Below, piece by piece: positions 9,231 to 19,309 of a DNA stretch of 64,000 nucleotides. Origin of the DNA: Bacteroidota bacterium. GTDB taxonomy: Bacteria; Bacteroidota; Bacteroidia; NS11-12g; UBA9320. The notes under the pieces were generated by a model that saw only the letters and a program-made list of their open reading frames with translations, was not told where the DNA came from and made no database searches. Position numbers and translations under genes: made by a program. Where the stretch lies: positions 62,001 through 126,000 of the forward strand of contig CANIKO010000005.1 in NCBI GenBank assembly GCA_947468275.1. Reading direction: 5' to 3'. Numbering within the stretch: position 1 is the stretch's first letter; the number at the start of each line of letters is the position of its first letter.

Positions 9231-10493
9231 TTATGTTTTTTGCTTCTTCTTTTTAGCCGAAGGAAACAAAATATTATTTAAAATTAACCTATATCCAGGA
9301 GAATTTGGATGTAAAGAAAGTTCTGTTGGCGGCTCACCCACCATGTGTTGGTAATCCTCCGGGTCATGGCCTCCATAAAAAGTCCAGGTTCCTTTTCCCA
9401 TAGTTCCGTGAATGTATTTGGCTTCGCCCAAAGATTGGTTTTGCCCCATAATTAATACATCGCTTTTTATTAATGATTTGCGAAATGCAGTAGTTTGCCC
9501 AAAAAATCCTTTAATAACCCGCTCGTGATTTTGGCAGAGAATAGTTGGCACAACATCGTATTTAGCCGAAAAATCGAACAAAACAAACAAGTCATTTTCT
9601 TCACTCACCGGCCTTTCCGAAACCTGCATATCAATATTTGAATATTCATAAATGTATGGGTTAAGTTCTAATTGAAAATTTTTGAAAGCAAAGGTGTTGT
9701 CAAATTGCAATTTGGATTGGGCGTTAGGATCTACCCCGTCGCCATCATACATGGATTCGCAAATGTCAACTCCATCTGCCGCTAAGGCAATATCATAACT
9801 GTCTGTAGCGCTGCACATGGCAAACAAAAAGCCACCTCCTAAAGTAAAATCCCGTATTTTTTTTACCACCGCCAACTTTAAATCCGAAACTTTATTAAAT
9901 CCGTGTTTAGCCGCAATGGCTTCTGCTTCGGCTACTTGTTCTTTATACCAATCGGCTTGATGGTAGCTGTACCAAAATTTTCCATACTGCCCTGTAAAAT
10001 CTTCGTGGTGTAAATGCAACCAATCGTAAAGCGGCAGCTTTCCTTCCATTACGTCGTCGTCAAAAATGGTCTCATAAGGGATTTCGGCATAGGTTAAAAC
10101 CAAGGTTACTGCGTCGTCCCAGGGTTGTTTTGATTTTGGACTGTAAACTGCAATTTTTGGGGCTTTTAATAGTTTAACCACTTCCATATTTACAGATGGA
10201 TTGGATATTTCGGTGTAAATACCTTGAGCCACAACATCCGTTATTTTTTCATAACTAACGCCTCTTAACAAACATTCTTTTTCGAATTTATCATTGTTTT
10301 CAATCATAAAACTACCTCCGCGGTAATTTAATAACCATTCCACTTCTTTGTCAAATGTTAACACCCAATACGCAATGCCATAAGCCTTGAGGTGGTCTTT
10401 TTGGGCATTATCCATGGGTATCAATATTTTTGAAGCAAAGGCAGAGATCCCGTAAAGGAAAAATAAAAGGAAGACTGTGATTTTAGGTTGCAC
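9231..10493 (-). CDS. conserved Bacteroidota secreted/membrane-anchored protein, class I glutamine-amidotransferase-like fold suspected (family often labelled asparagine synthetase B)
   Basis: ASKILIPMDNAQKDHLKAYGIAYWVLTFDKEVEWLLNYRGGSFMIE; GGGFLFAMCSATDS; GGHDPEDY; start placed at GTG 10493..10491, which overlaps the crcB stop. Confidence 0.6.
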   Translation of the reverse strand: MQPKITVFLLFFLYGISAFASKILIPMDNAQKDHLKAYGIAYWVLTFDKEVEWLLNYRGGSFMIENNDKFEKECLLRGVSYEKITDVVAQGIYTEISNPSVNMEVVKLLKAPKIAVYSPKSKQPWDDAVTLVLTYAEIPYETIFDDDVMEGKLPLYDWLHLHHEDFTGQYGKFWYSYHQADWYKEQVAEAEAIAAKHGFNKVSDLKLAVVKKIRDFTLGGGFLFAMCSATDSYDIALAADGVDICESMYDGDGVDPNAQSKLQFDNTFAFKNFQLELNPYIYEYSNIDMQVSERPVSEENDLFVLFDFSAKYDVVPTILCQNHERVIKGFFGQTTAFRKSLIKSDVLIMGQNQSLGEAKYIHGTMGKGTWTFYGGHDPEDYQHMVGEPPTELSLHPNSPGYRLILNNILFPSAKKKKQKT

Positions 10494-10873
10494 TATATTA
10501 TTGAAGAAATTTTGGTACCTAAATAAACGGCTGCTAGTCCACATATATTGCTCAAAATTACATAAAAAATAGCGGTTTGATGGCGTCCTTTTTCTATGAG
10601 TTGTATGGTTTCATTACCAAAAGATGAAAAGGTGGTGAATCCACCCAAAAGACCCACAATTAGCAATAATCTTAAGGTTTGGTTTTCAATATTTAAAAAA
10701 GAATACAAAAGACCGATAAAAAAACATCCGATTACATTTACCCAAAATGTAGCTAGAGGGAAACCCGAAGGAGAAATTTTAACCAATATGGAAGCGCCAT
10801 AACGCAAAACTGCGCCAGCTCCTCCTCCAATAAAAATTAGTAAAAAATTACTCAGCCCCTTCATAAAATTCAT
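10493..10873 (-). CDS. crcB: fluoride channel CrcB/Fluc
   Basis: IGGGAGAVLRYGAS, TFWVNVIGCFFIGLL, GLLGGFTTFSSFGNE. Confidence 0.93.
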   Translation of the reverse strand: MNFMKGLSNFLLIFIGGGAGAVLRYGASILVKISPSGFPLATFWVNVIGCFFIGLLYSFLNIENQTLRLLLIVGLLGGFTTFSSFGNETIQLIEKGRHQTAIFYVILSNICGLAAVYLGTKISSII

Positions 10874-11723
10874 AATAATAGCGTTTCCAAGAGTTAAGTT
10901 TTCCTTGCATATTATAACTAAGCGTTTGGTCTAAAAGGCCATTGTCTTTGTAAACAAATTCTGTCCAAGTATTATTGCTATATTGGGTTCGACTCAGTTG
11001 AGCATCAAAATTATAATAATTCCAGCCCCGGGTAAAAGTCTCTTGTGGTAACTTTGTTTCTGTTGAAAACTCAAGGATTTTTTTACTTACCGGTGTGATT
11101 TCAAAATTTTGTTTTTGGATAAGTCGCATATCACCTGTATAAAGCCATATTGTTTTAATGTTATCTGCTTTATCATAATCATATTTTGTAATATACTTGG
11201 TGGAATCTGGCCCAATTATTTCAATATTTTTCATTTCACTAACCTTGCCTTTTTTATTATAACTGTATAAATTAAGTACAACAAATGAGTCTGGTTTCTG
11301 GGGGCTTGTTTGCACAATCTTTATAATATCATTATTCGAGTTATAATAATATTTGCTGTATGTTTCTCCGTCTTCCGAGAGGGTTTTAGATGAAATGATT
11401 CTATCTTGGGTGTCGTAAGTATTATAACTTTCAGAAGAACCTCCCCAGCCATAGCAACTCATGGCTTTATTTTGATAAATAATTCGGGCTAATGTGTCTA
11501 AATCATAAATTTCAGATTTGCAACTATCATCCATCGTTCTATGTGGTAAAATTGGTAACTTTACCCAAACCCACATCTTTTTAACTTTATATTGTTTGAA
11601 AAGTGCGGTATCAATTCCATCTTGAGCCTGAGTTTTTGAATTATAGAAAAAGGTAAATAAAATAATTATTAAGGTTTGAAGTGTTTTTGACATTCTGTTA
11701 TGTTTTATCAATTTTTGTTCCAT
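10848..11723 (-). CDS. secreted hypothetical protein with YD/RHS-like aromatic repeats
   Basis: Signal-peptide-like N-terminus; NTYDTQDRIISSKTL, YYNSNNDIIKI, YSYNKKGKVSEM, YDYDKADNIKTI repeated pattern; true start may be the internal Met11. Confidence 0.6.
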   Translation of the reverse strand: MEQKLIKHNRMSKTLQTLIIILFTFFYNSKTQAQDGIDTALFKQYKVKKMWVWVKLPILPHRTMDDSCKSEIYDLDTLARIIYQNKAMSCYGWGGSSESYNTYDTQDRIISSKTLSEDGETYSKYYYNSNNDIIKIVQTSPQKPDSFVVLNLYSYNKKGKVSEMKNIEIIGPDSTKYITKYDYDKADNIKTIWLYTGDMRLIQKQNFEITPVSKKILEFSTETKLPQETFTRGWNYYNFDAQLSRTQYSNNTWTEFVYKDNGLLDQTLSYNMQGKLNSWKRYYYEFYEGAE

Positions 11724-11726
11724 AAT

Positions 11727-12758
11727 TTATTTATTCTTCAATGAGGCAAATGCGGTAATATTTATTTCTGCGGTATCACCAACCAAAAATTTATGGTATC
11801 CAGCCATTGCAATCATTCCTGCATTGTCAGTGCAATATTCAAATTTAGGTATATAAGTAGTCCAATTGTATTTATCGGCCATACTCTTCAAATTATTTCT
11901 TAATCCTGAATTGGCAGCCACGCCACCTGCTATTGCAATATGTTTAATATTGGTTTGCAAGGCAGCTGTTTTTAGTTTTGATAATAAATAGGTTACGATG
12001 GTATGTTGAATAGATGCACAAATATCAGACAGATTAGTATCGATAAAAGTTGCATCCTCTGCCATTTTATCTCTGATAAAATAAAGAACGGCAGTTTTAA
12101 AGCCACTAAAACTAAAATTAAAATCAGGAACTTTACCTGTAGAAAACTTATATGCCAGAGGATTTCCTGTTACAGCATATTTGTCAATAAGTGGTCCGCC
12201 AGGATAGGGGAGTCCCAATATTTTCGCTGCTTTATCAAATGCCTCACCTGCAGCATCATCTATGGTTTTGCCTAATATTTCCATATCTGATACCGAATTT
12301 ACCTTTACAATTTGGGTATGACCTCCTGAAACCAAAAGGCATAAAAAAGGAAATGGAATCTTTGGATTATCAATTAAATGAGCCAAGACGTGTGCATCAA
12401 TATGGTTCACAGCTATCAAAGGTTTATTCAGTGAAAGTGCTAATCCCTTGGCAAAACTATTTCCAACTAACAAAGAGCCTAATAAGCCAGGACCTTGTGT
12501 GAAAACAATTCCATCCAATTCCATCAGTGAAATTTTGGCTTGTTTTAACGCCAAATCAACCACAGGGACGATGTTTTTTTGATGCGATCGAGAAGCGAGT
12601 TCGGGTACAACACCACCATATTTTTGATGAACATCCTGACTGGTAACTATATTTGAAAGTATTTTTCCATCACAAATTATAGCAGCCGCGGTATCATCAC
12701 ATGATGATTCAATAGCTAGCAGGGTAATATTTTGGACAGGTTGAGCGTTGGTATGCAT
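11727..12758 (-). CDS. tsaD: tRNA N6-adenosine threonylcarbamoyltransferase TsaD
   Basis: LLAIESSCDDTAAAI, VNHIDAHVLAHL, LCLLVSGGHTQIV, AIAGGVAANSGLR, CTDNAGMIAMAG. Confidence 0.97.
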   Translation of the reverse strand: MHTNAQPVQNITLLAIESSCDDTAAAIICDGKILSNIVTSQDVHQKYGGVVPELASRSHQKNIVPVVDLALKQAKISLMELDGIVFTQGPGLLGSLLVGNSFAKGLALSLNKPLIAVNHIDAHVLAHLIDNPKIPFPFLCLLVSGGHTQIVKVNSVSDMEILGKTIDDAAGEAFDKAAKILGLPYPGGPLIDKYAVTGNPLAYKFSTGKVPDFNFSFSGFKTAVLYFIRDKMAEDATFIDTNLSDICASIQHTIVTYLLSKLKTAALQTNIKHIAIAGGVAANSGLRNNLKSMADKYNWTTYIPKFEYCTDNAGMIAMAGYHKFLVGDTAEINITAFASLKNK

Positions 12759-12808
12759 ATTGCAATCCTTTTCAAGGTGCAATTTTAGTTAAATTCGCAG
12801 GTTAGCAG

Positions 12809-15800
12809 TTGAAAATACTTAAAAAAATATCAAGAGGGTTTCTTCTCAGCATCTGTTTTGTGGTTTTTCTGATCACTATTGGGTATATTTTATTGCGAAG
12901 TAGGCCCTTTCAAAATTGGGCTGCTCAAAAGACTGTTAACTATTTATCAAAAGAATTAAAAACTAGAGTTACCTTAAAATCTATTGATTTTGAATTAATC
13001 AATAATCTGGTTTTAGAAGGTTTGTATATTGAGGACAGGCATGGCGATACCCTTGCTTATTTCGGTAAACTAAAGACTAATTTTAACTATAAAATAATAT
13101 TTGATAATACACTTCAATTGGCGAGAATAAGCCACGCATCGCTTGAAGATACTAAATTTTATATGGTTGTACATCGAAATGAAAAAGATTATAACTATCA
13201 GTTTTTGGTGGATTATTTTACCGTACCCAGTGTAAAATCAAACAAACCTTTCGTTCCTTTTAAACTATTTATAAAGGATTTGGAATTGAAAAATGTGGAT
13301 TACTGTTTTAAGAATGAAAATGACACCCAAAAAAAAGGTCGAAAATTTGATGAATCTAATATGCTATATCAGCATATCAATTCGGAAATAAGGCCGTTTA
13401 AGCTAATAGGGGATTCATTAAATTTGGGGATAAAAACACTTACATTTAAAGAAAAGTCAGGTTTTCAAGTCAAAGAGTTTTCGGCCAATACAACTATTTC
13501 GAGCACTGTAATGGAATTTAAAGATTTAATTTTCAAAACCCCTTATTCAAAAATTGGGAATTATTTGCAATTCAAATATAAGGATTATGGTCAGTTTTCT
13601 GATTTTATTGATAGTGTAAAATGGGATGCTAATTTGTCGAAATCTGTTGTGAGCATGAAAGATGTTAGCTACTTTTCAGATGAGTTGTTAAAATATAAAT
13701 TTCCTGTCACCATCATGGGGAGTATTTCCGGTACTCTCGCTAATTTGAAAGGCAATAAAATGGATATAACGGTAGGGAAATTAAACCGTTTGCGTGGTGA
13801 TATTTTATTAATAGACCTTACTAATATAGATAAACTTGCTTTTGATTTAAATGTTTATGAATTGATGGCTAATCCCTCGTCCATTCAGGATTTAATCAAT
13901 ACCAAATTTCCTGAGGAACTTTTAAGAATTGGTTCATTGCGATATACAGGATCTTTTAAAGGGGGTATCAAAGATTTTACCACAAAAGGGTTAATTGAAA
14001 CTACCATTGGTAATATAAGAACCGACCTCAATTTGAAGTTTCCAGATGAACAACCTGAAGAATACAAGGGCGAAATAGAAGTCTTTAATTTTAATTTGGG
14101 CAAACTTCTCAATGATGCATCATTTGGTACCACTACCTTTTTTACAGTAGTAAATGGAAAAGGATTTAACATGCAAGATTTGAATACAAAACTACAAGGT
14201 GATATTTTGTCATTAATCTATGATGGATATAATTATTCCAATTCCACTTTTGATGGAGTACTCGAAAAAAAAGTATTTAATGGGAAGTTTGATATTAAAG
14301 ATCCAAACGTAAATCTCAGTTTTAATGGGATGTTTGATTTAAATAAGGAAAGCCCCGGAGGAGATTTTAAAGCAAAGCTTGGGGTTATAAATTTAGCAAA
14401 ACTTGGCTATGGAGATATTAATATAAAGCAAATTGATAATTTAGATATATTGTTTGAAGGTAACGATATTGATAACATGAAAATTGACGCTATACTTAAT
14501 AATGTGGTATTAGAGCGAAAAGATAGTGTTTATCATTTAGGAACAATAGAATTAAATGCTTTTGGGTCATCACAAGAGCGTTCAGTTGTGTTGAATAGTA
14601 TTTTAGGGAATATCAATGTTACTGGTCAATTTAAGGTCAGTCAATTCAAGTCAACAATTGATAATTTGCTTTATGACCTGTTTCCGGAGTATTATACCAA
14701 ATTAAAAACAAAAGTTAATCCGGTTAATATTCGTTTTGATTTAGATATAATTGATTCGCGATTTTTATCAGCTTTGGTTATGCCTGAACTTACTTTTGCT
14801 AGGCTTACCACCTCAGGTGTTTATAATTCTACCTCTCAAAGTATGGATATTTTAGCCAGAGCAGATTATGTAAAATATTTAGACTATTTATTTAAAGAAG
14901 TTGAAATTGAAAGTTCAAAACAACCCGCACAAAGACTTTCACTTAGCACTAAATCAAGCGCACTGTATTTGAGCGATAGCTTTTTAACAGATCATATTGA
15001 CTTAAAGGCTGATCTAGGAGGGAATGATATCAATTTTAGATTAAATACTTCTGATACGCTTCAGGATATTAGTCTTATTTCTGGAGGAAATATTGTTTTT
15101 TCAAAAGGTGCCATTGATTTAAAACTTGATAATTCAGTTCTTTACTTTTATAAAAAACCCTGGTTAATTAATAATCAAAATCATTTGCGCTATGCTCAAT
15201 ATAATCTTACTGTAGATAGTTTTATTATTTCTAATGGTATTCAATCTTTAGCAGTTAATGGTTTAGCTGGCGAAAAAACATTTGAAAATCTTAAATTAAA
15301 AATTTCTAATTTTAATTTAGCGGAAATTAATCCCATCTTGAAAAAATGGGACACCGAAATTCAGGGAATCATTAATGGCGATTTAACATTAAATGGATCT
15401 AATAATCGCCCCATTGTGGAATCAGGTCTTACCATTGACAATTTGGCTTACAATAAGGATTCGGTAGGTGACCTTGTACTAAATTCTCATTCACATGGTA
15501 GTCTTTATAAAATGGATATTGATGGAACAATTAAAAATGGATTAATAAATGATTTGTCCATACTGGGAAATCTTGATTTAACTCCCAATAATGACAAAAT
15601 TGATTTGGTTTGCACTTTGAATGAAACAAATATTAAGCCTTTTGGAATGTTTACAGAAGGGTTGTTTTCAAATGTTACAGGCATAGCAAACGGAGTTATT
15701 AACGTTGAAGGAGCTTTAAGTAATCCAGATATTGACGGGAAAATTATATTAAAGGATGCAGGCTTTTATATGGATTATTTAGGCTTGCCATTAAAAGTTG

Positions 15801-17203
15801 ATTATGCCACTGTAATGATTGATGAGAAAAAAATTGATTTAGGAACTTTTAAGGTGAAAGATAAGTATGGCTCAGTGGCCTTGGCGGGAGGTAAAATTTA
15901 TCATAAAAATTTTAATGACTTCAGATTTGATATTTTTATGAATGACCTTAAAAATTTCAACTGTATGGAACTTACAGAGGATAAAAATGGTATGTTTTTT
16001 GGGACTGCATTTGTGGATGGTAAATTGAAAGTTACAGGCACAATTGATCAGATTTATCTTAGTATTTATGCTAAAACACGGCCTAAAACGGTTATCTCAC
16101 TTCCGCTATCTAGCACTACTGAAAATACTGGTCCCGACTTTATAAAGGTTGTAGATTTAAGAGCCGATATGGTTTCTACCGAAATGAAAAAGTTAAGTGG
16201 TATAACCATGGATTTTAATTTTGATGTTACCTCCGATGCTGAAGTCAATATGATATTTGATGCCAAATTTGATGATGTGATGAGTGTGTCTGGAAATGGT
16301 AATATAAAGATGGAGCTTAATACTTTTGGTGATTTTTATATGTTTGGGAGTTATGTGATTGATAAAGGACGATATAATTTCACGGCTTTAAATAATCTTG
16401 TTAATACTAAGTTAAAGGTTAAAAGCGGCAGCAAAATTACCTGGGAAGGAGATCCCTTGAATGCCATGGTTGATATTGTTGCTATAACTACAATAAAAGC
16501 CGATCCTTCGGTAATATTGCCAAGTACATCGACGTCACAAACTACAAATAATGTGGCCGTAGATTGTGAAATTTATATGAAGGAAAACTTGTTTAAACCG
16601 GATATAAAATTAGGAATTAATCTTTCTAAAGATAACCAATCAACTCTTTTTGCTAATTTGGATTTAAATAACGCCATAAACCAAATACGCACCGATCAGG
16701 AAGAAACGAATAAACAATTTATTAATCTTTTGGTCTTTAATTCATTTGCTCCAATCAATTCGGCTAATACAATTTCAAGTAGCACCAATGCATTAAGCTC
16801 TCTTGAAAATAGTATTGGGGCTTTTGTTACCAATCAGGTGAACAGTTGGCTGAGGCAAATAGATCCCAACTGGGAAGCGGCAGTCAATTATCAATCAGCT
16901 ACCACCACCGATGCCAATAAGCAAATTATTTTATCATTAAAACGAAAGCTTTATAACGACCGTATAGAAATAGGCGGAACATATGGTCAGGCAGGTAACA
17001 CATCCTATGATGTGAATGTTAGTTATAAGGTAAAAAAAGATGGACGGTTATTGATTCGAGGGTTTAACAACCGTGCAAATGATCCAATAAATGTAAATAA
17101 TAAACCAATTAATACTTCAGGATTGGGTTTTTATTATCGCAAAGAAGTGGATTATTTTTTTCCTAAATGGCAGAAAAAAAAGTATGACCGAAAGCATAAA
17201 TAA
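12809..17203 (+). CDS. tamB: translocation and assembly module TamB-like protein
   Basis: 1464-aa AsmA/TamB-like architecture: N-terminal TM, long beta-rich repeats, C-terminal DUF490-like region ending in LKRKLYNDRIEIGGTYG...; TTG start. Confidence 0.85.
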   Translation: MKILKKISRGFLLSICFVVFLITIGYILLRSRPFQNWAAQKTVNYLSKELKTRVTLKSIDFELINNLVLEGLYIEDRHGDTLAYFGKLKTNFNYKIIFDNTLQLARISHASLEDTKFYMVVHRNEKDYNYQFLVDYFTVPSVKSNKPFVPFKLFIKDLELKNVDYCFKNENDTQKKGRKFDESNMLYQHINSEIRPFKLIGDSLNLGIKTLTFKEKSGFQVKEFSANTTISSTVMEFKDLIFKTPYSKIGNYLQFKYKDYGQFSDFIDSVKWDANLSKSVVSMKDVSYFSDELLKYKFPVTIMGSISGTLANLKGNKMDITVGKLNRLRGDILLIDLTNIDKLAFDLNVYELMANPSSIQDLINTKFPEELLRIGSLRYTGSFKGGIKDFTTKGLIETTIGNIRTDLNLKFPDEQPEEYKGEIEVFNFNLGKLLNDASFGTTTFFTVVNGKGFNMQDLNTKLQGDILSLIYDGYNYSNSTFDGVLEKKVFNGKFDIKDPNVNLSFNGMFDLNKESPGGDFKAKLGVINLAKLGYGDINIKQIDNLDILFEGNDIDNMKIDAILNNVVLERKDSVYHLGTIELNAFGSSQERSVVLNSILGNINVTGQFKVSQFKSTIDNLLYDLFPEYYTKLKTKVNPVNIRFDLDIIDSRFLSALVMPELTFARLTTSGVYNSTSQSMDILARADYVKYLDYLFKEVEIESSKQPAQRLSLSTKSSALYLSDSFLTDHIDLKADLGGNDINFRLNTSDTLQDISLISGGNIVFSKGAIDLKLDNSVLYFYKKPWLINNQNHLRYAQYNLTVDSFIISNGIQSLAVNGLAGEKTFENLKLKISNFNLAEINPILKKWDTEIQGIINGDLTLNGSNNRPIVESGLTIDNLAYNKDSVGDLVLNSHSHGSLYKMDIDGTIKNGLINDLSILGNLDLTPNNDKIDLVCTLNETNIKPFGMFTEGLFSNVTGIANGVINVEGALSNPDIDGKIILKDAGFYMDYLGLPLKVDYATVMIDEKKIDLGTFKVKDKYGSVALAGGKIYHKNFNDFRFDIFMNDLKNFNCMELTEDKNGMFFGTAFVDGKLKVTGTIDQIYLSIYAKTRPKTVISLPLSSTTENTGPDFIKVVDLRADMVSTEMKKLSGITMDFNFDVTSDAEVNMIFDAKFDDVMSVSGNGNIKMELNTFGDFYMFGSYVIDKGRYNFTALNNLVNTKLKVKSGSKITWEGDPLNAMVDIVAITTIKADPSVILPSTSTSQTTNNVAVDCEIYMKENLFKPDIKLGINLSKDNQSTLFANLDLNNAINQIRTDQEETNKQFINLLVFNSFAPINSANTISSSTNALSSLENSIGAFVTNQVNSWLRQIDPNWEAAVNYQSATTTDANKQIILSLKRKLYNDRIEIGGTYGQAGNTSYDVNVSYKVKKDGRLLIRGFNNRANDPINVNNKPINTSGLGFYYRKEVDYFFPKWQKKKYDRKHK

Positions 17204-17205
17204 AT

Positions 17206-19305
17206 TTAACTAACCCTACTCCAATCTCCTTTTACACGTTTTAGTTGTTCAAACCAATTTCTCAATCTTATGTTTTCTGGTTTCATTAATAAGGGGTCAT
17301 TTTTAAGGAGTTCGTCAGCTGCTAGTCGGGTTTTTATTAATAAATCCTCATCTTTTACCAAATCTGCAATTTTTAAATCTAATAATCCGCTTTGTCTAGT
17401 ACCCAATAAATCTCCAGGGCCTCGAAGTTTTAAATCTAAATTTGCTATTTCAAAACCATCAGTGGTTCCAAGCATGGCTTTAATTCGTTCTTTGGCCACT
17501 TGTCCAAGTTTTACGGAAGATAATAAAATACAATAGGATTGCTCTGCACCTCGTCCTACTCTTCCGCGAAGCTGATGTAATTGTGATAACCCAAACCGTT
17601 CCGAATTTTCAATAACCATCACACTGGCATTGGGCACATTTACTCCCACTTCAATAACCGTTGTGCTTACTAGCATATTCAGTTCACCACGTTTAAATGA
17701 ATTCATCACAATTTCTTTTTCTTTGGCTTTCATTTTTCCATGAACCATCCCGATTTTATAATTTGTTTCAGGGAAAACTTGTTTGAGTTTGTGAAAACCA
17801 TCAATTAGATTTTGATAATCTAAAGTTTCAGATTCTTCAATTAACGGATAAACATAGTAAGCTTGCCGATTGTTAGCTATTTCAGATTTTAAAAAATCAA
17901 AAATTTCATGTCGTTTGGTTTCATAGCGATGAACGGTTTTTATTGCTTTCCTGCCTTCGGGCATTTGGTCAATTTTTGAAACATCCAAATCGCCATAAAC
18001 GGTCATGGCTAACGTTCTTGGAATTGGGGTGGCAGTCATTACCAAAACATGTGGAGGCGTTTGCTGTTTGTTCCATAATTTAGCTCGTTGGGCCACACCA
18101 AATCGGTGTTGTTCATCAATAATTACCAACCCCGGATTTTGAAAAACCACATCATTTTCTATCAATGCATGAGTGCCCACCATAATATCAATTTGTCCTT
18201 CAGTTAAAGCTTCCAGAATTTTGGTCTTAGCTGCTTTTTTAGTATTGCTAGTCAGCATTCCTATTCTTAATCCTAGGCCAGAAACCATTTGACTTATATT
18301 TTCAAAATGCTGATTGGCCAAAATTTCGGTAGGAGCCATAATAGCCGTTTGGGTTCTATTGTCAATTGCTATAAGCATTGAAAGCAAAGCCACTATTGTT
18401 TTTCCACTGCCCACATCGCCCTGCAACAGGCGGTTCATTTGCTTGCCGGTAGCCATATCGGCCCGTATTTCTTTCAGTACTTTTTTTTGGGCTTCGGTTA
18501 ATTCAAAGGGTAAGTGAAATTTATAAAAGGTGTTAAAATTATAATCAATCTTGCTAAACACAAATCCTTTCACATCGCGTTTTCGCTTGTTTTTAAGGCC
18601 AGCTATTTTTACGTTTAAAAAAAATAGTTCTTCAAATTTAAACCGCATTTGTCCTTCGACAAATTCGGCATTGGTAGCCGGTAAATGCACCATTCGGTAA
18701 GCAATTCCTCTCGGTTGCAATTGGTATTTGGCCAATAAATAATCAGTCAATACTTCCTCAATGCTCATGGCTTTATTTTCAAAAAGCACTTGTATCATTC
18801 TGTAAATAGCCTTTGAATCTATCTTATGACTTTTTAGCTTTTCGGTGGTGGCATACACTGGTTGCATACCTTTGGGTGGTTTGTCGTTTTCAATCCATTC
18901 CACTTCCGGATGAACCATGTTATAAGTGCGGTTAAATAAAGAAGGTTTGCCGAAAATGATACAGGTTTTGTTTATGGAAATGGTGTCTTTAATCCATTTT
19001 ATATGCTGAAACCACACCAGTTCCATTTCGCCCGTTTGGTCCTTAAATGTTCCCGAAAGTCTTTTGCCACGTCCTTCTCCAATTTCGTGTATTTCAGTAA
19101 TTATTCCTTTGAGTTGAACAAAAGGCATGTCTTCATTCAGTTCAGTTATGGTAAAAAATTTGGAGCGGTCCACATACCGGAATGGAAAATGATTTAACAA
19201 ATCTCCAAAAGTAAAAATCCCCAATTCCGTTTTCAATACTTCCCCCTTTAAAGGGCCAACGCCTTTGAGATATTCTATGGGAGTGAGGAGAAATTGGTTT
19301 TCCAT
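17206..19305 (-). CDS. recG: ATP-dependent DNA helicase RecG
   Basis: LLQGDVGSGKTIVALL, IIDEQHRFGVAQR, MTATPIPRTLAMT, RGRVGRGAEQSYC, KLRGPGDLLGTRQSG. Confidence 0.97.
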   Translation of the reverse strand: MENQFLLTPIEYLKGVGPLKGEVLKTELGIFTFGDLLNHFPFRYVDRSKFFTITELNEDMPFVQLKGIITEIHEIGEGRGKRLSGTFKDQTGEMELVWFQHIKWIKDTISINKTCIIFGKPSLFNRTYNMVHPEVEWIENDKPPKGMQPVYATTEKLKSHKIDSKAIYRMIQVLFENKAMSIEEVLTDYLLAKYQLQPRGIAYRMVHLPATNAEFVEGQMRFKFEELFFLNVKIAGLKNKRKRDVKGFVFSKIDYNFNTFYKFHLPFELTEAQKKVLKEIRADMATGKQMNRLLQGDVGSGKTIVALLSMLIAIDNRTQTAIMAPTEILANQHFENISQMVSGLGLRIGMLTSNTKKAAKTKILEALTEGQIDIMVGTHALIENDVVFQNPGLVIIDEQHRFGVAQRAKLWNKQQTPPHVLVMTATPIPRTLAMTVYGDLDVSKIDQMPEGRKAIKTVHRYETKRHEIFDFLKSEIANNRQAYYVYPLIEESETLDYQNLIDGFHKLKQVFPETNYKIGMVHGKMKAKEKEIVMNSFKRGELNMLVSTTVIEVGVNVPNASVMVIENSERFGLSQLHQLRGRVGRGAEQSYCILLSSVKLGQVAKERIKAMLGTTDGFEIANLDLKLRGPGDLLGTRQSGLLDLKIADLVKDEDLLIKTRLAADELLKNDPLLMKPENIRLRNWFEQLKRVKGDWSRVS

Positions 19306-19309
19306 TTTT

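Noticed and set aside
10874-10930. Fluoride riboswitch upstream of crcB
   Set aside because: crcB overlaps the 3' end of the preceding CDS, leaving no leader for an aptamer
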